NCBI RefSeq assembly: GCF_900114545.1
Contig: NZ_FOTI01000034.1
Span: forward strand, 1 to 32,172
DNA length: 32,172 bases
Direction: 5' to 3'
From: Halanaerobium salsuginis
GTDB taxonomy: Bacteria; Bacillota; Halanaerobiia; Halanaerobiales; Halanaerobiaceae
Positions 6,772 through 15,627 of the stretch are shown here, in pieces. Positions within the stretch are counted from its first letter, which is position 1. The number at the start of each line of letters is the position of its first letter. The translations under genes were made by a program, and so were the position numbers. Below the pieces are notes generated by a model that was given only the letters and a program-made list of their open reading frames with translations, was not told the DNA's origin and did not search any database.

Positions 6772-8220
6772 ATGAGTACAGTAAATTATTATAAAGAAGA
6801 GTTTGGAGAAGATTATCGCACAGGAGTTTGTGATTATATAACAGATGAGAAAATAGAGAGCATATTAGCTGATGCTAAAAAGCCTGATCCAAAAGAGGTT
6901 AAGAGAATTATTGATAAATCATTAAAGCTGAAGGGAATTACTCCGTTAGAAGCGGCTACTTTACTGCAGGTTGAAGATGAAGCATTAATCGATGAGTTTT
7001 TAGAGGCAGCACGTCAAATAAAAGAAAAAATTTATGGTAAGCGCCTGGTTGTTTTTGCTCCTTTATATTTTGCTAATCAGTGTATTAACAATTGTGCCTA
7101 CTGTGGTTTCCGGAAAGATAATGAGCTTGTTCATCGCAAAAAGTTAACTCAGGCAGAGATAGCAAAAGAAGTAGAAGCAATCGAGAGAGAAGGTCATAAA
7201 AGACTTTTAGTCTTAACTGGAGAAGCTCCAAATACAGATCTTGATTATTTAATCGAAGGAATTGAAACTGCCTATAGTGTTAAGACAGAGCATGGAGGAG
7301 AAATTCGCCGGATCAATGTTGAAATAGCTCCTTTGAGTCGAGAAGATTTTAAAAAATTGAAGGCAGCTAAAATTGGTACTTATACCTGTTTTCAGGAAAC
7401 ATATAATCGAAAACAATATCAAAAATTACATCATTCTGGTCCAAAAACTAATTTTGAATGGCGGCTGTCAGTTATGGATAGAGCTCAGGATGCTGGAATT
7501 GATGATGTAGGTATTGGAGCCTTATTTGGTCTTTATGATTATAAATTCGATACAATTGGTATGCTGCTTCATGCTGAATATTTAGATCAAAAATATGGAG
7601 TTGGCCCTCATACTGTTTCAGTTCCCAGAATGAATCCAGCTGCAGGAACTCCTTTAGAAGAGATCCCTTACCCAGTTTCCGACGAAGATTTTCGTAAGTT
7701 AGTTGCTGTATTGAGGCTGGCTGTACCTTATACAGGTATGATCTTAAGCACCAGAGAAAGTGCTGAAATGCGCAATGAGCTTTTCGAACATGGAGTTTCA
7801 CAGGTTTCTGCTGGATCGCGAACAACTCCTGGCGGCTATGATCATAAAGGTGATAATAAAGAGGATTTAGCTCAATTTTCTCTGCATGATTTGCGACCTA
7901 TTGATGAAGTAATTACTGGAATTGCTAAAGATGGTTATATTCCAAGTTTCTGTACAGCCTGTTATCGGCTTGGTCGCACAGGTAAAGACTTTATGGATCT
8001 AGCCAAACCTGGTAAAATCCAGGAATTTTGTCGTCCCAATGCAATGCTGACTTTTAAAGAGTATCTGGAAGACTATGGAACTGAAATTAGTCGTAAATAT
8101 GGAGAAGAATGTCTCACTAATTTAATGGCTGATCTTAAAGCAGATAATCCCAAATTGGCCGCTAATATTGCTGATAAACTAGCAGCAATTGCGCAGGGAG
8201 AACATGACTTATATTTATAG
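6772..8220 (+). CDS. hydG: [FeFe]-hydrogenase H-cluster maturase HydG (tyrosine lyase)
   Basis: A 482-residue radical SAM enzyme. The SAM-cluster cysteines are C104, C108 and C111 in CINNCAYCGFRKDN. The auxiliary-cluster cysteines are C394, C397 and C420 in the CX2CX22C arrangement that is specific to HydG and absent from its relative ThiH. HydG cleaves tyrosine to supply CO and cyanide, forming an Fe(CO)2CN synthon for the H-cluster in the cytoplasm. It is followed 20 bases later by hydE. AAGGAGG lies just before ATG 6772. The length and both cluster motifs make the assignment firm; HydF and the hydrogenase must be elsewhere. Confidence 0.97.
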   Translation: MSTVNYYKEEFGEDYRTGVCDYITDEKIESILADAKKPDPKEVKRIIDKSLKLKGITPLEAATLLQVEDEALIDEFLEAARQIKEKIYGKRLVVFAPLYFANQCINNCAYCGFRKDNELVHRKKLTQAEIAKEVEAIEREGHKRLLVLTGEAPNTDLDYLIEGIETAYSVKTEHGGEIRRINVEIAPLSREDFKKLKAAKIGTYTCFQETYNRKQYQKLHHSGPKTNFEWRLSVMDRAQDAGIDDVGIGALFGLYDYKFDTIGMLLHAEYLDQKYGVGPHTVSVPRMNPAAGTPLEEIPYPVSDEDFRKLVAVLRLAVPYTGMILSTRESAEMRNELFEHGVSQVSAGSRTTPGGYDHKGDNKEDLAQFSLHDLRPIDEVITGIAKDGYIPSFCTACYRLGRTGKDFMDLAKPGKIQEFCRPNAMLTFKEYLEDYGTEISRKYGEECLTNLMADLKADNPKLAANIADKLAAIAQGEHDLYL

Positions 8221-8240
8221 AATATTTAGAGGTGATTTAA

Positions 8241-9302
8241 GTGAATAAATTTGAAATAAAAAGGCTTGTTGACCAGGCTTTTCAAACTGCTAGCTTAACA
8301 GCAAAAGAAATTACAGCTTTATTAGCTATTGATTTGACTGAGCTTGATTACTTGCTTGAAGCTGCTGATCGGAAAAGATCCGAAATTTGTGGAGAAGAAG
8401 TCCATCTGAGAGCTATTATTGAATTCTCCAGTTATTGCAAACAAAATTGTCACTATTGTGGTTTGCGCAAAGATAATCAAGCATTAAAGCGTTATCAACT
8501 GCAGAAAAGTGAAATTATAGAAACAGCGGTTATGGCTGCTCAGCTTGGTTATCAAACTGTAGTTTTACAATCAGGAGAAGATGAACATTCTGCAGCAGAA
8601 ATAGCCGCTATTATTCGGTCTATTAAAACTAAAACAGATCTGGCAATTACGCTTAGCCTCGGGGAAAGGGAGCTTAGTGAGTATAAGCTCTGGCGAGAAG
8701 CAGGAGCAGATCGTTATCTTTTAAAACATGAAATTGCTGATCAAAGTTTATACAGCGATTATCATCCCGGGATGAGTTTTACTAATCGAATTAACTGTCT
8801 TAAAGAGCTCAAAAAAATGGGGTACCAGATCGGTAGTGGTGTAATTATTGATTTACCAGGTCAGACTCCTGAAATTTTGGCTAGAGACTTGTTATTATGC
8901 CAGGAACTTGAACTTGATATGCTTGGTTCAGGACCTTTTATTCCCCATCCCGAAACACCATTAAAAAATAGTAAACAGGGAACAGTAGCAATGACACTTA
9001 AATTCACTGCTCTGAGCAGATTATTATTACCATTTGCCCATATTCCAGCAACAACTGCTCTCGGGACAATTGATGTTGAAGGTCGACAAAAAGCTCTGCA
9101 GGCAGGTGCCAATGTAGTTATGCCTAATGTTACTCAGGGTAAATATCGGGAACAATATCAAATTTATCCTGATAAGATTTGTGTTAATGAAGAAGCAGGA
9201 GATTGTAGGCAGTGTATTGGAGGGATTATTAATTCTCTGGGCAGATTTGTTAGTACAGATCATGGTCATAGTATGCGGAAAGAGTTTGTAAAGCTAGATT
9301 AA
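8241..9302 (+). CDS. hydE: [FeFe]-hydrogenase H-cluster maturase HydE
   Basis: A 353-residue radical SAM protein with the SAM-cluster motif CKQNCHYC (C66, C70, C73) and a second, non-essential cluster motif CX7CX2C at C314, C322 and C325, both as in Thermotoga HydE. Family work assigns HydE the conversion of the HydG iron product toward the bridging dithiolate of the H-cluster. The start is GTG 8241 with AGAGGTG about 6 bases upstream. It ends the hyd operon; a strong terminator follows at 9367-9414. BioB and PylB are relatives, but the hydG neighbour and cluster motifs favour HydE. Confidence 0.95.
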   Translation: MNKFEIKRLVDQAFQTASLTAKEITALLAIDLTELDYLLEAADRKRSEICGEEVHLRAIIEFSSYCKQNCHYCGLRKDNQALKRYQLQKSEIIETAVMAAQLGYQTVVLQSGEDEHSAAEIAAIIRSIKTKTDLAITLSLGERELSEYKLWREAGADRYLLKHEIADQSLYSDYHPGMSFTNRINCLKELKKMGYQIGSGVIIDLPGQTPEILARDLLLCQELELDMLGSGPFIPHPETPLKNSKQGTVAMTLKFTALSRLLLPFAHIPATTALGTIDVEGRQKALQAGANVVMPNVTQGKYREQYQIYPDKICVNEEAGDCRQCIGGIINSLGRFVSTDHGHSMRKEFVKLD

Positions 9303-9366
9303 GCAAATTAATTAGATCAAGGTTGTTTAACTAAATTATTTAAGTAAACTACCTTAACTTAACTAA

Positions 9367-9414
9367 AAAAACCCGGTAAATTAGCAGCTGAAATCAGCTT
9401 ATTTACCGGGTTTT
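9367..9414. terminator. Bidirectional terminator between hydE and the SulP gene
   Basis: AAAACCCGGTAAAT (about 9367-9381) pairs with ATTTACCGGGTTTT (9401-9414), with an additional inner AGCTG/CAGCT helix. It has A-runs on one side and T-runs on the other, so it can end both the hyd operon and the minus-strand SulP gene, whose stop codon directly abuts it. Confidence 0.9.
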
Positions 9415-9416
9415 AT

Positions 9417-11072
9417 TTATTCATGATTATTGTTGCTAAAATCAAGTGCTTTATGAGTTGCAGCAAAATATTCAGTTTCAGGTAGATAGATATTATCTTC
9501 TCCAATTTTTTCGGTTAGTCCAATTTTGCGCATCATTTTTAAGATCCTTTTATTAACCCCAGTCAGCATTACTTCTGCTCCACTTGCCTGTACTTGATCA
9601 ATAAATTCTTCTAGTACTCCGATTATTGTAATATCAACTCTTCTGGCATTACGCATTCTAATAATAAAATCTGTTTCTGGTTCATAAAAATCAGCAAGTT
9701 TGGCTTTTAAATCATCAGCTGCACTAAAATGTACAGCTCCTTTGAGATCAATTACACGTGCCTGTTGGGCAGTTATATCAGCTTGCTTACTTTTTTGACG
9801 AAGGTGGTAACCAGATTCATCTTCTTTTTTATTATAATAAAGCATTTCTATATCAGCTTTTTTAGAAATCTGTAAAATTACAACTAGTGAAATTAAAATT
9901 CCAAAGTAAATAGCATGATCAAGATTAGGAAAAATTAAAGTTGCTGTAAAAGTTGACCAGAAAATTATTGCATCTCCTTTAGTAGTTTTCATATTTTTAA
10001 TTACTTCTTTAAAATCAAAAATACCAAAAGCAGCAGTTATAATTAAACCCGCCAGTACAGCAACAGGTACATAAGCAAGCAAAGGTCTAAAAAAAAGAAT
10101 GAAAATTATAATAGCCAGTGCACAGAAAAGTTGTGATACTTTGTGCCGGGCTCCTGCACTTAAATTAGCAAAAGTATTAGAAAAAGAAGCAGAGATTGCA
10201 AAAGAACTGAAAAAAGCAATAACCATATTAGTGATTCCTTGACTTTTAAATTCTCTTTTAAAATCAACTTCTTCTTCAGTTTTTAGAGAAATAGCCTGTA
10301 AAACTGCCATTGTTTGAATTAAGCCTAATAAAGCAATTGAGAATGCTTTAGAATAAACTAATCCAATTAATTTCCAGTCAAAATTAACTAGATTAAAATC
10401 GATTACTTGTTTAGGCAGTTTGCCAATTAAAGGGATAGAATTATCAATTCCAGTTAAAAAAGTAAAGATTGTCATAATGATAATAGTAATAATATATTCT
10501 GGCAGCTCTTTTTTTATTAATGGAATTAAATAAATTAACAGTATTGTTGTCACACCAATTAAAAGGTTAAGGTAATTAAGCTGAGAAATATTGAGGATAA
10601 AACTCCAGAATTTACTTAAGACATTAGCTCCCTGAATATTAATACCAGTAAAATTCTTTAATTGGCTGAATAAAATTAAAACAGCAGCACCATGGCTTAA
10701 GGCAACTACAACTGGATGTGAAACATATTTTACCAGTTCACTAAGATTAAAAGTTACCAATAAAAACTGAAAAAGGCCAATTAAAAAAGTAGTTAAAAAT
10801 ATAATTTGCAAATAATCCTGTCCCTGAAAATTATGTAAACTACTATAGAGGGCTATTGCCATCATGTTAGTTGGACCTACTATAATATAGCTGGAAAGAT
10901 TAAAAACAGAAGCAACCAGCATCGAAAATATAGAGGCATAGATACCATAAATAGGATTTATTCCCAGGATTAAAGCATAGGCCATATTCTGGGGAAGAGC
11001 TATGGTAGCTGTTGTAAGACCACTGATTAAATCTGGTCGATATTTTACAAATAATTTGTTTAAATTCTGCAA
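9417..11072 (-). CDS. SulP family anion transporter with STAS domain
   Basis: A 551-residue SLC26/SulP transporter. The N-terminal third shows the family hallmark GLTTATIALPQNMAYALILGI near residues 18-38 (only its core quoted here by position), then about ten further hydrophobic segments to ~residue 405. A cytoplasmic STAS domain follows at about 435-535 (ARVIDLKGAVHFSAADDL...). Known substrates include sulfate, bicarbonate and dicarboxylates; none can be read here. The start is TTG 11072, supported by GAGGTGATTATAG with AGGTG (complement 11081-11085) 8 bases upstream. It is divergently transcribed from the SLC13 gene across a 280-base region with promoters for both, which hints at related anion physiology. 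Confidence 0.9.
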   Translation of the reverse strand: MQNLNKLFVKYRPDLISGLTTATIALPQNMAYALILGINPIYGIYASIFSMLVASVFNLSSYIIVGPTNMMAIALYSSLHNFQGQDYLQIIFLTTFLIGLFQFLLVTFNLSELVKYVSHPVVVALSHGAAVLILFSQLKNFTGINIQGANVLSKFWSFILNISQLNYLNLLIGVTTILLIYLIPLIKKELPEYIITIIIMTIFTFLTGIDNSIPLIGKLPKQVIDFNLVNFDWKLIGLVYSKAFSIALLGLIQTMAVLQAISLKTEEEVDFKREFKSQGITNMVIAFFSSFAISASFSNTFANLSAGARHKVSQLFCALAIIIFILFFRPLLAYVPVAVLAGLIITAAFGIFDFKEVIKNMKTTKGDAIIFWSTFTATLIFPNLDHAIYFGILISLVVILQISKKADIEMLYYNKKEDESGYHLRQKSKQADITAQQARVIDLKGAVHFSAADDLKAKLADFYEPETDFIIRMRNARRVDITIIGVLEEFIDQVQASGAEVMLTGVNKRILKMMRKIGLTEKIGEDNIYLPETEYFAATHKALDFSNNNHE

Positions 11073-11128
11073 CTATAATCACCTCATAAATTACTAATAA
11101 AATTAAGCCTGTTTAAATCTTTGCTTCT

Positions 11129-11157
11129 AGTTTAACAGTCGAAGTTCAAACTTGCAA
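11129..11157 (-). promoter_or_regulatory. Promoter of the SulP gene
   Basis: TTGCAA (complement 11152-11157) and TAAACT (complement 11129-11134) are separated by 17 bases on the minus strand, about 57 bases upstream of the TTG start. Confidence 0.5.
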
Positions 11158-11275
11158 TAAAATATCTGCTTAAATTTAAATAAATCTTAAATTAACAAAT
11201 CTCTTCTGTTATTGATTAGCAAATTAAAGGTTAATCAGTAAATTTTAGAATAGAATCTACAGCTCAGTTTAATTA

Positions 11276-11305
11276 TTGGTAAATTTAAGCTAAATTTGCT
11301 AAAAT
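11276..11305 (+). promoter_or_regulatory. Possible promoter of the SLC13 gene
   Basis: TTGGTA (11276-11281) and TAAAAT (11300-11305) with an 18-base spacer, about 48 bases upstream of ATG 11353. Fair match only. Confidence 0.4.
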
Positions 11306-11352
11306 AGAATTAAAAATAGTTAATTAAAACTTACTTGACTGAGGTGAATTTG

Positions 11353-13290
11353 ATGCTGCCTGAAAATAACTTTGCTTTCATTTTTATTTGCTTAATTATC
11401 TGTGGATTTATTTTATTATACCCTACTCTGGGATTAGTAGAGGCACAATCTTTATTAAAAACAAATAATCTCAGTAATAATGGTGGATTAGACAGATCAA
11501 TTATATTTATTTTGCTTTTAATTTTATTATTATTAGTTCTTTTTATCTTTGAACCAATTCCAATTAGCCTAGCTGCACTTTTAGTGCCAATAATTTTAAC
11601 TATTTTTGCTCAATATAGCAGATTAACTACTGCAGAAGCATTGGCTGGTTTTGGTAATCCAGCTGCGATTACTGTAATGGCAATGTTTGTTTTTAGTGCT
11701 GGCATTCAGCGCAGTGGTGCAGTCCAGCTATTAGGAAATAAAATTTCCCACTTAACAGCTGGTCAGCCTCGTCATCAGGTTGCTCTTATTGCAGTATTAA
11801 CTGGGTTTTTATCTGGTTTTATTAATAATACACCGGTTGTTGCTGCTTTGATACCGATGAGTAAAGAACTGGCCCAAAAGAATAATTTATCTCCTTCAAA
11901 ACTTTTAATGCCGCTTTCTTATGCAGCTATTTTAGGTGGTACTGTAACTTTAATTGGTACGTCAACTAACTTACTGGCCAGTGATGTTTCAGAACGACTA
12001 CTTGATCACCCATTTTCGTTATTTGAATTTAGTCTATTGGGAATAATTATTTTGGTAATCGGAATTATTTATATTTTAACTATTGGCTATGATTTGATTC
12101 CAGCCCGGCTTGAGGTAGAAGAGGACTTAACAGACCAATTTGAATTACAAGATTATTTAACTGAAGTTATAATTTCGAAAAACTGTGATTTCATTGATAA
12201 AACAATTACTGAAATTAATACAGAAAAAGAGTTTGATTATGAGATTCTTAGAGTTATTAGAGATAATGAACAGCAGGAGTTTATTGAAGCACAAAGTAAT
12301 TTGAGAATTCAAGCAGAAGATCATTTAATTATTAAAGCAAGACGTGAAGTTTTATTAAAACTTGTTAAAAATAAAGGACTTAAAACCTTGCCTGAAATGA
12401 TACTTAATGATCAGACAATCGAATATTCTTTAACTGGTGAGAATTTGATAGAGGTTGTAATCCCAATTAACTCATTTTTAGTTAATAAAACACTGGCTGA
12501 AATTAATTTTGTAGATCGTTATCAGTGTAGTATTCTAGCACTGCGGCGCGGTGAAGAACTAACTCATCAGCAGCTGCTTTATTATCGTTTTCAACCTGGA
12601 GATTTAATTTTGCTTTTAGCTACTTCCAGAACAGCAGATAGACTGCAGAAAAATAGTAATTTTATTGTTAATCAGAAGTATAATCCACAATTATTTGATA
12701 AAAAAAAGATGATAATTTCAATATCAATCTTATTATTCTTTATAGCAGCTGTAGCCTTAAATATTTTGCCAGTAGCTATTGCTGCATTACTTGGGGCATT
12801 TTTAATGGCTTTTAGTGGTTGTATTGATAAAAATGATTTTTTTGCGGCTATTGACTGGGAAGTTTATTTTCTTCTGGCAGGTTTAATTCCTTTAGGAACA
12901 GCAATTGAGAAGTCAGGAACAGCTCTTTTTTTGGCTCAGAAAATTAATTATCTGGCTAGTTTTTTAGATCCTATTTTTACATTAATGTTAATTTATTTAT
13001 TAACTTCTTTTCTAACTAATTTAATTAGTAATAATGCCAGTGTTTTACTGATGTTGCCTATTGCAGTAAAAACTGCTATTCAAGTAGGAGTTAATCCATT
13101 TGCATTTGTAATTACTACAACTTTTGCTGCCAGTGCTGCTTTTGCCAGCCCGGTTGGGTATCAAACAAATTTAATGGTATATAGTTCGGGGCGTTTTAAA
13201 TTTAGAGATTTTATTATTGCCGGGACACCATTACAGCTTATTTTCACTTTAGTAGTACCAATTTTAGTTAAATTAATTTGGGGTTTTTAG
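11353..13290 (+). CDS. SLC13 (DASS) family permease with two RCK_C (TrkA_C) domains
   Basis: A 645-residue transporter. Membrane half one runs from ~45 to 245, including GFGNPAAITVMAMFVFSAGI and the conserved SNT-type hairpin TGFLSGFINNTPVVAALIP. A soluble insert of ~170 residues (about 255-430) contains two tandem TrkA_C/RCK_C-like repeats. Membrane half two repeats the pattern, with FLTNLISNNASVLLMLPIA and ASAAFASPVGYQTNLMVY. This class is usually annotated as a sodium:sulfate or dicarboxylate symporter. An additional N-terminal hydrophobic segment (residues 5-30) precedes the core and could be a signal anchor. ATG 11353 has GAGGTG 6 bases upstream; TTG 11335 is rejected because it precedes that site. 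Likely partner of the divergent SulP gene by context only. Confidence 0.87.
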   Translation: MLPENNFAFIFICLIICGFILLYPTLGLVEAQSLLKTNNLSNNGGLDRSIIFILLLILLLLVLFIFEPIPISLAALLVPIILTIFAQYSRLTTAEALAGFGNPAAITVMAMFVFSAGIQRSGAVQLLGNKISHLTAGQPRHQVALIAVLTGFLSGFINNTPVVAALIPMSKELAQKNNLSPSKLLMPLSYAAILGGTVTLIGTSTNLLASDVSERLLDHPFSLFEFSLLGIIILVIGIIYILTIGYDLIPARLEVEEDLTDQFELQDYLTEVIISKNCDFIDKTITEINTEKEFDYEILRVIRDNEQQEFIEAQSNLRIQAEDHLIIKARREVLLKLVKNKGLKTLPEMILNDQTIEYSLTGENLIEVVIPINSFLVNKTLAEINFVDRYQCSILALRRGEELTHQQLLYYRFQPGDLILLLATSRTADRLQKNSNFIVNQKYNPQLFDKKKMIISISILLFFIAAVALNILPVAIAALLGAFLMAFSGCIDKNDFFAAIDWEVYFLLAGLIPLGTAIEKSGTALFLAQKINYLASFLDPIFTLMLIYLLTSFLTNLISNNASVLLMLPIAVKTAIQVGVNPFAFVITTTFAASAAFASPVGYQTNLMVYSSGRFKFRDFIIAGTPLQLIFTLVVPILVKLIWGF

Positions 13291-13301
13291 CTGAATTTAA
13301 T

Positions 13302-13330
13302 TTGCTAAAAATTATTTTATGTTATATAAT
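13302..13330 (+). promoter_or_regulatory. Promoter of the thiT unit
   Basis: TTGCTA (13302-13307) and TATAAT (13325-13330) with a 17-base spacer. The transcript would begin about 35 bases before the TPP riboswitch. Confidence 0.7.
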
Positions 13331-13370
13331 ATTAGCTAGATAGAGATCTCTTTATTATTTTATAATTTAA

Positions 13371-13455
13371 GATGCGGGGAGCCAACTGGAGGCTGAGAGG
13401 ATGACTTTAGTCATCGACCCATAACCTGATCCTGGTAATGCAGGCGTAGGTATTT
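13371..13455 (+). promoter_or_regulatory. TPP riboswitch (thi box) upstream of thiT
   Basis: The aptamer core is complete: CGGGGAGCC at the 5' side, GGCTGAGAGG, the ATGACTTTAGTCAT arm, GACCC, AACCTGATC, TGGTAATGCAGGCG and the closing TAGG. It binds thiamine pyrophosphate and, with the hairpin at 13471-13509, should switch off thiT when thiamine is plentiful. Confidence 0.95.
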
Positions 13456-13470
13456 TATACTTAGAATTTA

Positions 13471-13509
13471 ACCCTCCGGTTTGTTCCTTACAAATCAGGA
13501 GGGTTTTTT
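13471..13509 (+). terminator. Riboswitch-controlled terminator that also holds the thiT ribosome binding site
   Basis: ACCCTCC (13471-13477) pairs with GGAGGGT (13498-13504), extended by TTTGT/ACAAA around a TCCTT loop, followed by six T's. The 3' arm GGAGG is also the ribosome binding site of thiT, 8 bases before ATG 13511. The hairpin would therefore both terminate transcription and hide the Shine-Dalgarno. Confidence 0.85.
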
Positions 13510-13510
13510 A

Positions 13511-14044
13511 ATGGATAATAAAATTTCTACTAGAATGATGGCTGAAATAGGAGTTGCAGTGGCTCTGGCTGTTGTGTTAAATTTTATTAAATTATGGAGG
13601 ATGCCGCAGGGAGGATCAGTTAGTTTAGAAATGCTGCCCATATTTATTGTTACATTCCGCTGGGGAATAGGAGCTGGCATGTTCAGTGGACTTGCTTATG
13701 GTCTGCTGCAGTTAATGTTTGGGGCTTATATTATTCATCCTGTACAGTTGATTCTGGATTATCCGCTTCCTTATATGATTTTAGGTATTGCTGGTTTATT
13801 TAATATTTATAAGTCTGGTAAAATAAGTTCAGTAAAACTTTTAGGGGCAGTTTTAACAGCTGGTTTAGCACGTTTAGTTGTTCATGTTTTATCAGGAGTA
13901 ATCTTTTTTAGTAGTTATGCTCCAGAAGGTCAGAATGTCTGGATTTATTCTATAATTTATAATGCAAGCTTTTTAATTCCAACAATTATTGTAAACTACC
14001 TTGCAGTCTTAATTGTCATTAAGGCATTGGAAAATAATAATTAG
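13511..14044 (+). CDS. thiT: Thiamine ECF transporter S-component ThiT
   Basis: A 177-residue membrane protein with six hydrophobic segments. It matches ThiT (YuaJ) through MPQGGSVSLEMLPI near residues 31-44, the glycine-rich GIGAGMFSGLAYGLLQLMFG, and IHPVQLILDYPLPY near 77-90; these line the thiamine pocket in known structures. ThiT captures thiamine and needs a shared ECF energising module (EcfA, EcfA', EcfT), which is not in this window. It is a one-gene unit preceded by its own TPP riboswitch and followed directly by the second riboswitch. I start at ATG 13511; a TTG at 13481 lies inside the terminator hairpin and is not plausible. Confidence 0.93.
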   Translation: MDNKISTRMMAEIGVAVALAVVLNFIKLWRMPQGGSVSLEMLPIFIVTFRWGIGAGMFSGLAYGLLQLMFGAYIIHPVQLILDYPLPYMILGIAGLFNIYKSGKISSVKLLGAVLTAGLARLVVHVLSGVIFFSSYAPEGQNVWIYSIIYNASFLIPTIIVNYLAVLIVIKALENNN

Positions 14045-14073
14045 CTTGCTGTAAAATTTATAATTTAATATTT

Positions 14074-14160
14074 ATCACAGGGGAGCTATCTGGCTGAGAA
14101 AAAGTTAATTACTTTGACCCTTTAACCTGATCTGGATAATACCAGCGGAGGAAAGTGTAT
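14074..14160 (+). promoter_or_regulatory. TPP riboswitch (thi box) upstream of thiC
   Basis: A second full aptamer: AGGGGAGC, GGCTGAGAAA, an AGTTAATTACT arm, GACCC, AACCTGATC, TGGATAATACCAGCG and GAGG. It lies 30 bases after the thiT stop codon and some 60 bases before a strong terminator, so it controls the thiC-thiW-thiD-thiEM operon separately from thiT. Confidence 0.96.
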
Positions 14161-14221
14161 AGTTTAGCAGTTTAATTAACTAGCTTATTAGTTGCAGATT
14201 TGTTAGTTATTTAAAAACTGC

Positions 14222-14258
14222 AAAAAAGGCATAATCCTCAGAGATTATGCCTTTTTTT
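14222..14258 (+). terminator. Intrinsic terminator of the thiC riboswitch
   Basis: AAAAAAGGCATAATC (14222-14236) and its complement (14243-14257) form a 15-bp stem with a 6-base loop, ending in a run of seven T's. It is placed between aptamer and thiC (ATG 14315), as expected for a transcriptional off-switch. Unlike the thiT switch it does not cover the ribosome binding site. Confidence 0.92.
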
Positions 14259-14314
14259 AGCTAATTAAAATTAAGTAAAATTTTTAAATAAAACACTAAA
14301 GGAGATGTTTTAAA

Positions 14315-15598
14315 ATGACTCAAATAACTCAGGCAAGAATAGGAAAAATAACAGCAGAAATGGAGAAAGCTGCTAGTTTAGAAAGTGTTAAACCAGAATT
14401 TATTAGACAGGGCATAGCGGAGGGGACTATTGTTATTCCGGCAAACATTAATCACAATCAGCTGCAGGCCCGGGCTTTTGGTAAAGGTCTAACGACTAAA
14501 GTTAATGCTAATTTTGGTACCTCAGAAGATTATGATCAGATTGAAAAAGAATTGAAAAAATTAAAAATAGCTCAAAATGCTGGTGCAGATGCAATAATGG
14601 ATCTTTCGACTGGAAGTAAAATTAAGCTTACCCGCCAGAAAATATTAGCAGCAGCTCAGCTGCCAGTTGGTACAGTACCAATTTATCAAGCTGCAGTTAA
14701 AACTATTGAATCAGGACGCAGTATTGTAGAGATGACAGTTGATGAGCTATTTGCAGTAATTGAAGAACAGGCAGTAGCTGGAGTTGATTTTATTACAGTC
14801 CATTGTGGTTTAACTCTAGAGACTCTTCGCCATTTAAAAGCTGAAGGTCGAGTAACAGATATAGTGAGCCGGGGTGGTTCTTTTATGGCTGCCTGGATGC
14901 TGCATAATGAACAAGAAAATCCACTTTATCAATATTATGAGAGACTGTTAGAAATTTGTTTTAAATATGATGTAACTCTAAGTCTGGGAGATGGACTTAG
15001 ACCAGGCTCACTGGCTGATGCAACTGATCGAGCTCAAATCCATGAGTTACTAATTTTAGCTGAGCTGGTTGATCAGGCTAGAGCAGCTGAAGTTCAGGTT
15101 ATGGTTGAAGGACCAGGTCATGTTCCTTTTGATCAGATTGAAACAAATATTAAATTGCAAAAAGAATTATGTAAAGATGCGCCATTTTATGTATTAGGAC
15201 CTTTAGTTACAGACATTGCACCAGGCTATGATCATATAACAGCGGCAATTGGCGGTACCCTGGCTGCAGCAGCAGGTGCTGACTTTCTTTGCTATGTTAC
15301 TCCAGCTGAGCATATAGGTTTACCTGATTTAGAAGATGTTAAAGCAGGTGTTATTGCCAGTAAAATAGCAGCTCATGCAGCTGATATTGCTAAAGGCGTT
15401 CCAGGTGCAAAAGCAAGAGATCGGGAAATGGCAGTAGCCAGGAAAAATCTTGATTGGGAAAAACAGATTGAATTAGCTATTGATCCAGCTAAATTAAAAA
15501 AATCACGAGCTGAACATAACCAAACTCTTAAAGAAACTACCGCTTGTACAATGTGTGGCTCTTATTGTGCCATGAAAATAGTTGCAGCAGAATTATAG
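14315..15598 (+). CDS. thiC: Phosphomethylpyrimidine synthase ThiC
   Basis: A 427-residue radical SAM enzyme that turns aminoimidazole ribotide into HMP phosphate, the pyrimidine half of thiamine. Family marks include [25 protein letters not shown] near residues 89-100, [41 protein letters not shown] and the C-terminal cluster motif CTMCGSYC (C411, C414, C418). That spacing is CX2CX3C, one residue shorter than the CX2CX4C of E. coli ThiC, as in other short anaerobe-type ThiC proteins. The length of ~430 also fits the anaerobe form without the ~180-residue N-terminal extension. AAAGGAG lies 10 bases before ATG. First gene of the operon. Confidence 0.97.
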   Translation: MTQITQARIGKITAEMEKAASLESVKPEFIRQGIAEGTIVIPANINHNQLQARAFGKGLTTKVNANFGTSEDYDQIEKELKKLKIAQNAGADAIMDLSTGSKIKLTRQKILAAAQLPVGTVPIYQAAVKTIESGRSIVEMTVDELFAVIEEQAVAGVDFITVHCGLTLETLRHLKAEGRVTDIVSRGGSFMAAWMLHNEQENPLYQYYERLLEICFKYDVTLSLGDGLRPGSLADATDRAQIHELLILAELVDQARAAEVQVMVEGPGHVPFDQIETNIKLQKELCKDAPFYVLGPLVTDIAPGYDHITAAIGGTLAAAAGADFLCYVTPAEHIGLPDLEDVKAGVIASKIAAHAADIAKGVPGAKARDREMAVARKNLDWEKQIELAIDPAKLKKSRAEHNQTLKETTACTMCGSYCAMKIVAAEL

Positions 15599-15627
15599 TG
15601 AGCTGTTTTTGGAAAGGAGAAGAAAAT

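Noticed and set aside
7472-7825. 117-residue minus-strand open frame inside hydG
   Set aside because: Antisense shadow of a well-conserved gene, with no ribosome binding site or recognisable domain.
6772-8220. ThiH (thiazole-synthesis tyrosine lyase), given the thiamine genes nearby
   Set aside because: The C-terminal CX2CX22C cluster motif is HydG-specific, and hydE and a TM1266-type gene flank it.
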